From Mercenaria mercenaria (taxonomy: Eukaryota; Mollusca; Bivalvia; Venerida; Veneridae), in assembly GCF_021730395.1 (NCBI RefSeq), contig NC_069364.1:77369501-77433500 (forward strand): 64,000 nucleotides of DNA, given 5' to 3'. Each line of letters starts with the position of its first letter. Position 1 is the first letter of the stretch. Below the pieces are notes generated by a model. That model did not search any database. It worked only from the letters and a program-made list of their open reading frames with translations, and was not told where the DNA came from. The translations under genes were made by a program, and so were the position numbers. Shown piece after piece: positions 58,601 through 64,000 of this stretch.

Positions 58601-61600
58601 AAACAATTTTTGAGGTAAGACTAGGATTTAAAGAGAAAATGCTCAGATAGTATTCTTCTTGTTTATTTTTAGCCCACCATCATCAGATGGTGGGCTATTC
58701 AAATCACTCTGCGTCCGTGGTCCGTCATCCTTCCGTCCTTCCATCCTTCCATTAACAATTTCTCGTTTTCGCATCTCCTCAGAAACTACTAGGGTTTTTT
58801 TTACCAAACTTTGTCAGAATGATGTATTGGTACCCTAGTTGTGTCCCTCTGAAAATCAGACTGGTTCAACAGTTTTTGAATGAGTTATGGCCCTTTATTT
58901 TTATAATTTACATAGATTTATATAGGGAAATTTTTTGAAAATCTTATTGTCCAAAACCACAGGGACTTTGATATTTTGTATGTAGCATCATCTAGCGGTC
59001 CTCTACCAAGATTGTCCAAATTATTTCCCTAGGGTCAAATATGGCCCCGCCCCGGGGGTCACATGGTTTGTATAGACTTATATAGGGAAAAACTTTAAAA
59101 ATCTTCTTGTCATAACCTACAACATTCATATTTGGACCTTATGTATAGTTTTGAGTGGCTGGATGAACCTTGACATGAGTTGACCTTGATCTTGACCTAG
59201 TGACCTACTTTCACATTTCTGTAGCTACAGCCTCAAATTTGGACCACATGCATAGGTTTGTGTACTGAAATAAACTTTGACCTTGACATTGACCTAGTGA
59301 CCTACTTTCACATTTAATTTGGACCACATGCAAAGTTTTGTGTTCCGAAATGAAATTTGACCTTGATTTTGACTTAATGACCTACTTTCACATTTCTCAA
59401 ATTCGGACCGCTTGTATAGTTTTGTGTACCGAAATGAACTTTGACATTGAGATTGACCTAGTGACCTACTTTCACATTTCTGTAGCTACAGCCTTCAAAT
59501 TTGGACCACATGCATAGGTTTGTGTACATAAAATAAACTTTGACCTTGACGTTGACCTAGTGACCTACTTTCACATTTTTGAAGGTACAGGCTTCAAATT
59601 TGGACCACATGAATAGTTTTGGGTTTCGAAATAAAATTTGACCTTGATTTTGACATAGTGACCTACTTTCACAATTCTTAAGCTACAGCCTTCAAATTTG
59701 GACCACATGCATAGTTTTGTGTACCGAAATGAACTTTGACCTTGAGATTGATCTTGTAACCTACTTTCACATTTCTGTAGCTACAGCCTTCAAATTTGGA
59801 CCACATTCATAGTTTTGTGTTCTGAATTGAAATTTGACCTTGATTTTTACCTAGTACCTACTTTCACATTTCTCCAGCTACAGCTTCAAATTTGGACCAC
59901 ATGCACAGTTTTGTGTACTGAAATGAACTTTGACCTTGATTTTGACCTTGATCTAGTTTTGAAATTTGGAACATTCAAAAATGGCTCAGTGGTGGATGCC
60001 AAGATCACTCTGTGATCTCTTGTTTATTAATGAAGAAAATTTGAAATGTAACATGCAGCATGTACATATGGAAGTAAATTGTAACAGTATTTATGTTAAT
60101 ACATATACTTTGAAATCATTATTTTTTGTGGGGGATGACATTTTGTTGATTTCATATTAGTTTCAATCACGAAAGTAAGACCCAATTAACAGGTAAAATT
60201 CCCATTCATTTTTTCTTTAAAAGTTGAAAACCACTGTTTGTTGTCCCATGAAATATCCATTCTGTCTCAAACCACAAAATGTCATACCCATGAAATTAAA
60301 GTGTTTCACAGTATGCCAGATGTAAAAATGTTTTAAAGAAATTGTATTTTGTATTTCAGGCAAAAGATCCTTCAGCATTGTTCGATTTCTTGTTCTCTAC
60401 ACTTGAAGAAGAACCAGATGTAAGTTGCAATTTGATCCAGTTTTCTTAGTTGTGTAGTTAAGGATTTGTAAATAATGAGGTGGCTGGCTCAAAACCTGCT
60501 TTTTAGGTTAAACTTACTTTATCAGTGGTATGCAGACTGGACTGGAAGAAAAAGCTATATGTTTGTTCCATATTACAGTTTGAAAAAAAAATGTTTCAGC
60601 AATATTTCAAATGCTGAGGCACAATTATGCAAGAGAAGTTAAAATGTAATAAGTTTCCTCTATACATTATAGAAACATACCTTAAATATTTCACCCTTGG
60701 TTTATAACTGTGTAAAAAAAATGATTAAGATGTATTATGAATTGCTATTAAAATATTTGTTACCAAATTGAAATTACACTGCACACAATAGAGTATGAAC
60801 ATTGATTTACCTATTTATTCTAGTAGTCCTTGATTTCAACTTGAGCAAGGTAAAGGTGGTAATGGGTAAAATGTAAAATCATTTAATTTCATGGGCACGA
60901 AATTTTATGGTTTTTGCCAAATGGTTGTTTCTTGGGGATATAAATTCAAATTTTGTATAAAGAGGTAGTGGGAAATTTTACTTCTTTCCTGGGACTTAAT
61001 TTCATGGATTGGCTCAACCCCAAAATCCATGAAAATTAGTCCCTCGCAAAAATGAATGATTTCACAGTTAATGCTAGAGGGTATAGTGTGTTATTTTGTT
61101 GTGTTTTTCAGAAAGCAGAGGGGATTGGTAGATTGTTGTTTGAAATGATGAAAGGAGTGAAAGAACAGTTCCACAGCTGTACAGCTAAGGTAGGCAGATT
61201 GTACTGGTATTATACTGAAAAGTTTTCAGTTTGGAAATATCACTGCACTTTCTTGTGATTTATTGTTCTATAATTTTAATTTTATGTCAAAACAGATACA
61301 ACAGCTGTCCAAGTATAGAATATGCATGATTTTATGATTAGTAAGGCACTACTTTCAATTTTGCACATGACCTTACATTGTCAGAGCCATAAAATAAAGG
61401 GAAGGTTATAAAAAGGAACATATTGTATAATACTTTCTATTGTGTTAATCAAATATTCATACCTATTACAGATATATAACAGTTACTGAAAACAGAAAGT
61501 AAATGAGCCGTGCCATGAGAAAACCAACATAGTGGGTTTGCGACCAGCATGGATCCAGACCAGCCTGTGCATCCGCGCAGTCTGGTCAGGATCCATGCTT

Positions 61601-63967
61601 TTCACTTTCAAAGCCTATTGAATTAGAGAAACTGTTAGCGAACAGCATGGATCCTGACCAGACTGCGTGGATGCGCAGGCTGGTCTGGATCCATGCTGGT
61701 AGCAAACCCACTATGTTGGTTTTCTCATGGCATGGCTCAAATATTTTATGTTCGTAGCAAAAAATGTGACAGCCACATTATAACCAAAGCCATTAACTTA
61801 AAGACCCTTTCATTGTGTTCTCTGTACTCTTTTAATGTTCCTATTACAAAGAATAGCATTATTTATTTCAGGTTTTTCCTGTACTGATGAAGAAGCTGGG
61901 TCCTCAGGAGAAACAAGTAGTGTTACCATGGCAACAAGTGGAAGTTTCCATGACAACATTAATTGTATCAATGACAGGTCATTCCAGTAAGGAGCATATG
62001 ACACAGATATGGGACATGCTGCTGGTAAACTTTTTAATCTGCTTTTAAATGGAGGTATCAGAAAATAAAAGACAGACAGCGGTGTGAAAGCGCTCATATT
62101 TCTGTCTGATGCTTATTGTTATTGTTGTTGAACATTGTTAACTGAAGGTCATACAATATGCATGTCATTTTTATGCTATGTATGTTGTATGTTACCATCA
62201 TTAAATAAAGAATTTATTATTATGTATTAAATGTAGTTTGGATGAAAAAGTCAAACAAAAAAAAAGTATTTGGGATTATATTTCACAAATTTAGAAATTG
62301 CATGCCAGTTTTGGATCAGTATATATTAAATTAAGAAATTATCTTTTTATAGAAGGTAAAAAGGCCTTGAATATTTTTTTTTATAAAATTAGACATTAAA
62401 CTGAATCAAGTTATTTCACATAAAGCTTACATTGAAGACACATACTGAAACAGTACAATGTAAATGAGCAGTTTGAAATTGCTCTTTATACAAACTTTTC
62501 ACTTTTATTCCAAAGAATATTTAGTAAACTCCTGTCAAACGTACAAATTTAAACAGATGGCTATAAAAGTGTCCAAATGACTTATTAAACTTTAAAATTA
62601 AATTCTTTTGATTAGGATAGACACAAGAAATAAAAACTGTTATAAGTGTATAACACTCATTGGTAGATGTTGTAGATCTACTGAACTTGTACATTAGCCC
62701 TTACCTTGCTTTAATTTTAGTTCCTTCTTTTGCAGGCATCTTTAACTGAGACCTATGGTAGATGGAATAGTAAAAAGAAAAACTCGGAGAAACTGAAAGT
62801 GACAGAAACCCTGGAGAGGCAGTTAAGACTGATTAAACTATTGATGGAATTTCACGATGGAAAGTTGATAGCTAAACCTGATGCTATAGCCAAGGTACAG
62901 TCTTGTGGAGTTAAATTTGTTTTTTTATTTATCAGATATTTTACACAGTTTTGCTACCCATCCTATTCAGCAGCAAATTTATGACCGGGTACTGAAAATT
63001 TCTCTTCAAGTTAAGTAAATTGTTACGTTCAGTATGTACATAGCTACCAGTATTCTGTTTCTCTAATACTTTATCTAACGTAGATTGGATATTACTTGCA
63101 ATGTTTTTATTCTAACTAATACTTGCAGACATTGGCCTGATTTCTAAACTGATAATTAGTTGATTCATTCCCAAAAACTATTCAACTTTTCAAATTGTGT
63201 TGATTTACAAGAAAAAGGCTGTTACAGGTTTGCTAATTTTCTTTATAACAGTATGAATGTGGAGGAAATTTTGACAATTTTCTAACCTGTTTGCCTGATT
63301 TTTCAAAATAATTTTACAAAATTGTTTCAAAGGAGACATTCTACAAAATAGCTTCAAAGGTTTTCAAAATCCTGCTGGAATATATATACTTTCCTCATGA
63401 CTAGAGGTAAAATTTGCAGGTGAATTTCAAGCGTCAACAACTAGGACACTCCTGAGGCCCTGCTATTTATTTTATATAAACAGTGATATTATACACTAGT
63501 TGTGTATAAGCATGTCCTCAGTTATTTACACAGGTTAGATATTAGCCACGCAATTTGCAAATTTACAAACAGAAAAATGTAGATTTTACTAATGTCTTAA
63601 ACATACTGATATGTTTAGATTCAATAGCTGCCACGGGTTTGGCTAATTTTCCTTTTATACAGTCTTAAAATGTTCAAATAGGCTATGAATTTAAAGTAGA
63701 TGTGTTAAAAAGCATTTATGAGTTAAAAAATTACAATCACCACAAGTTTCTACTTATAACTAATCTCATATTGAAACTTCAACATCACTTCCATCTTTCA
63801 ACATTTAAAGATTTTAACTTTTGAACTTTCAGATTTTGATAGATTTTCTACGAGGTCCCAGTCTATCAGACTCTACTGGACTGGTTCTGTTGGAGGTTTC
63901 TGGTTGCCTGTTGTTAACCAGTCATACAAAACTGGAGATTGAGAATACTTCTAAACTTATCCCTTCA
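43675..63967 (+). CDS. UTP20: UTP20 small-subunit processome component, first 12 coding exons (partial)
   Basis: Exons 43675-43716, 47794-47874, 48541-48607, 49069-49130, 55013-55083, 57422-57616, 58347-58431, 60360-60419, 61112-61189, 61872-62024, 62736-62894 and 63833-63967, all GT-AG and in phase, giving 396 residues and ending at a donor near the window edge. The product begins MGKSGHHKKENTFRFQTFSE, then VQLARDLQADFYRHF, RNFAAESFAFLMRK, GIGRLLFEMMKGV and SSKEHM. This is collinear with the N-terminus of human UTP20 (NTYRFLTFAERL, VVQLARDLQMDFYPHF, RNFAAESFTFLMRK, GVGQLLFEMCKGV). UTP20 is a very long HEAT-repeat protein (about 2,800 aa in human) of the nucleolar SSU processome, needed for 18S rRNA maturation. 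Only the N-terminal seventh is here. The short first exon was placed by its phase-0 donor AGG|GTAGGT and the match to NTYR. Confidence 0.95.
43900..44254 (+). mobile_element. worn tandem-repeat-cored element in UTP20 intron 1
   Basis: Two units of about 150 bp sharing CAGGCACTCTTGGATTATGG and CCTTGAATTA, ending GCCACTCTTGTTT like the other elements of this class. Confidence 0.5.
44347..45471. mobile_element. possible hAT-like non-autonomous element with internal duplication
   Basis: Ends CAGGGCCCCGAGATA and its imperfect inverse TATCTGGAGCCCTG. The interior holds a direct duplication of about 400 bp (44451-44851 and 44852-45240). No clear 8-bp target duplication was found, so the class is tentative. 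Confidence 0.4.
46531..47078 (+). mobile_element. tandem-repeat-cored element (TATRYGCCCAAAGGG family)
   Basis: Starts TATACGCCCAAAGGGACATA and ends GCTCCGCATTGCGGTGCTTT plus TGTT. Three internal units carry TCTGTAACTCTTGAAC and AAGGTCACACTT. Second member at 57814-58220. Confidence 0.7.
47394..47685 (+). mobile_element. truncated element of the TTTTTAGCTCATCTGATTTTT family
   Basis: Starts TTTTTAGCTTGTCTGATTTT with the GACCGTCGGCGTTGG patch and one unit of the repeat seen whole at 56214-57240, then breaks off just before UTP20 exon 2. Confidence 0.55.
47840..48222 (+). repeat. minisatellite made from the UTP20 exon 2 / intron 2 border
   Basis: The last 35 nt of exon 2 plus its donor and 12-15 nt of intron are repeated about eight times with alternating 50- and 47-bp spacing. 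GTGAGT donors sit at 47875, 47925, 47972, 48022, 48069, 48119 and 48167; the eighth has GT changed to TT. Only the first donor keeps the UTP20 frame. Read-through meets TGA at 47926-47928, at the second donor. Confidence 0.9.
49148..50578 (+). mobile_element. tandem-repeat-cored element in UTP20 intron 4
   Basis: Begins TTAGCTCACCTGTCACATAG (hairpin), then a GTCCGTGC patch and four units of about 155-160 bp (GAACTGGCCAGAT, GGGTTCCAGAGTTATGGCCC), then a unique stretch and the end GGTGAGCGATTTAGGGCCAT plus CATGGCCCTCTTGT. Confidence 0.75.
50958..52782 (+). mobile_element. tandem-repeat-cored element inserted in the outer element
   Basis: Begins TTTTTAGCTCACCTGAGCAC with hairpin and CCGTC repeats, has about eleven units of about 145 bp (TTAACACTCTAGAGGTCACA, AAAACTAGGTCACCAGGTCA) and ends GGTGAGCGATACAGGGCCTT plus CATGGCCCTCTTGTT. 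Confidence 0.75.
53055..54652 (+). mobile_element. TAGCTCGAC...GAGCTCTTGTT-type element, itself interrupted
   Basis: Begins TTAGCTCGACTTTTCAAAGA with GGCGTCGGCGTTGG. Units of about 160 bp carry TCAAATATCTCTGTTACTAT. It ends AAGTCGAGCGCGCTGTCTTA plus CGGACAGCTCTTGTT. The stretch 53738-54296 is a foreign piece. Confidence 0.7.
53738..54296 (+). mobile_element. partial TAGCTCACCTGTCAC element nested in the previous one
   Basis: Starts TTTTTAGCTCACCTGTCACA with GTGCGTGCGTGC and three 145-bp units of the kind at 33482-35095, then breaks into the host element's repeat without its own end. Confidence 0.7.
55883..56160 (+). mobile_element. tRNA-derived SINE (MetaSINE-like) in UTP20 intron 5
   Basis: The head has a Pol III A box (TAGTTTAGTGG) and B box (GGTTCAAAACC). 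It is followed by a conserved core (AGCTTGCTTACAGGAAGGTC, GGGCAGCTGGGGTC, GTGTGATGTTGAACATAAG) and an A-rich tail. The core matches, from memory, the MetaSINE 3' domain of invertebrates. Confidence 0.7.
56214..57240 (+). mobile_element. tandem-repeat-cored element in UTP20 intron 5 (TTTTTAGCTCATCTGAT family)
   Basis: Begins TTTTTAGCTCATCTGATTTT with GTCGGCGTCGGCG. Five units of about 160 bp carry TTGGTTAAGTTTTATGTTTA. It ends AAATCAGATGAGCGTCAGCA plus GGCGGTGCTCTTGTC. AATCAGATGAGC is the inverse of the start, giving a long-range hairpin. Confidence 0.75.
57814..58220 (+). mobile_element. second member of the GCCCAAAGGG family, UTP20 intron 6
   Basis: TTTATATGCCCAAAGGGATG to CTCCGCATTGTGGTGCTTTT. 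Two internal units. It lies in the short intron between exons 6 and 7. Confidence 0.7.
58666..60026 (+). mobile_element. tandem-repeat-cored element in UTP20 intron 7 (TTTTTAGCCCACCATC family)
   Basis: Begins TTTTTAGCCCACCATCATCA with inverse GATGGTGGGC and CCTTCCGTCCTTCC, has about eight units of 110-120 bp (CTACTTTCACATTTCT, GCCTTCAAATTTGGACCACA) and ends GATCACTCTGTGATCTCTTG plus TTT. Confidence 0.75.
60420..61111. other. UTP20 intron 8, nothing else seen
   Basis: AT-rich intron text without recognised repeat or RNA gene. Confidence 0.5.
61505..61738. mobile_element. palindromic MITE (GAGCCGCGCCATG family), full copy
   Basis: Ends GAGCCGTGCCATGAGAAAAC and the inverse GTTTTCTCATGGCATGGCTC, flanked by AAAT on both sides. 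Nested inverted arms (CCAGCATGGATCCAGACCAG and inverse) let almost the entire element fold. In UTP20 intron 9. Confidence 0.85.
62025..62735. other. UTP20 intron 10, nothing else seen
   Basis: AT-rich; no repeat recognised. Confidence 0.5.
62895..63832. other. UTP20 intron 11, nothing else seen
   Basis: AT-rich; no repeat family or RNA gene recognised. Confidence 0.5.
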
Positions 63968-64000
63968 GTAAGTAAAAATTCTTTGTTGAATATTAATTTG

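Overview
The window reads as nuclear DNA of a bivalve mollusc, probably a heterodont clam (inference). The evidence is two intron-rich animal genes (DEPDC7-like and UTP20), a MetaSINE-type tRNA-derived SINE, and many interspersed elements with a tandem-repeat core, as in the bivalve 'pearl'/HINE class. There are no bacterial-style operons.

Layout. (1) 1-9562: a tandem tRNA array. Head-to-head pairs of tRNA-Val (minus strand, anticodon CAC or UAC) and tRNA-Gly-GCC (plus strand) are 107 or 120 nt apart and are organised in a higher-order repeat of about 4.08 kb. From about 7970 to 9530 the same units are visible but riddled with small indels, most likely unpolished long-read sequence. (2) 9563-28209: an 18.6-kb composite insertion sitting in one tRNA spacer without target-site duplication. 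Its ends (L at 9563, R at 27404 and again at 28209) occur once in a tail-to-head R|L junction, and it carries fragments of a broken tyrosine-recombinase-type gene. Nested inside is the most striking object of the window: a 12,735-bp element (10075-22809) with nearly identical inverted repeats of about 687 bp and a 5-bp target duplication ATAAT. It carries a seven-finger C2H2 gene and a three-exon gene for a 1509-residue protein with a complete YqaJ/lambda-exonuclease-type nuclease motif set. A 31-bp minisatellite (25393-27100) lies near the right end of the outer insertion. (3) 28210-31387: the tRNA array resumes exactly where it was interrupted and then decays. (4) 31388-35742: gene-free, with a large tandem-repeat-cored element. 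(5) 35743-41302 (minus): a complete eight-exon DEPDC7-like gene, 644 aa. (6) 41303-43674: divergent intergenic region. (7) 43675-63967 (plus): the first twelve coding exons (396 aa) of UTP20, continuing beyond the window. Its introns are packed with nested tandem-repeat-cored elements, a MetaSINE and a palindromic MITE. The 5' splice site of its second coding exon has been tandemly amplified about eight times.

The tRNA cluster supplies Gly-GCC, Val-CAC and Val-UAC isoacceptors. UTP20 is a ribosome-biogenesis factor, and the DEPDC7-like protein is a DEP-domain signalling protein. No functional link between these neighbours is claimed. Splice sites, reading-frame phases and repeat boundaries were worked out by eye; no database search was possible.
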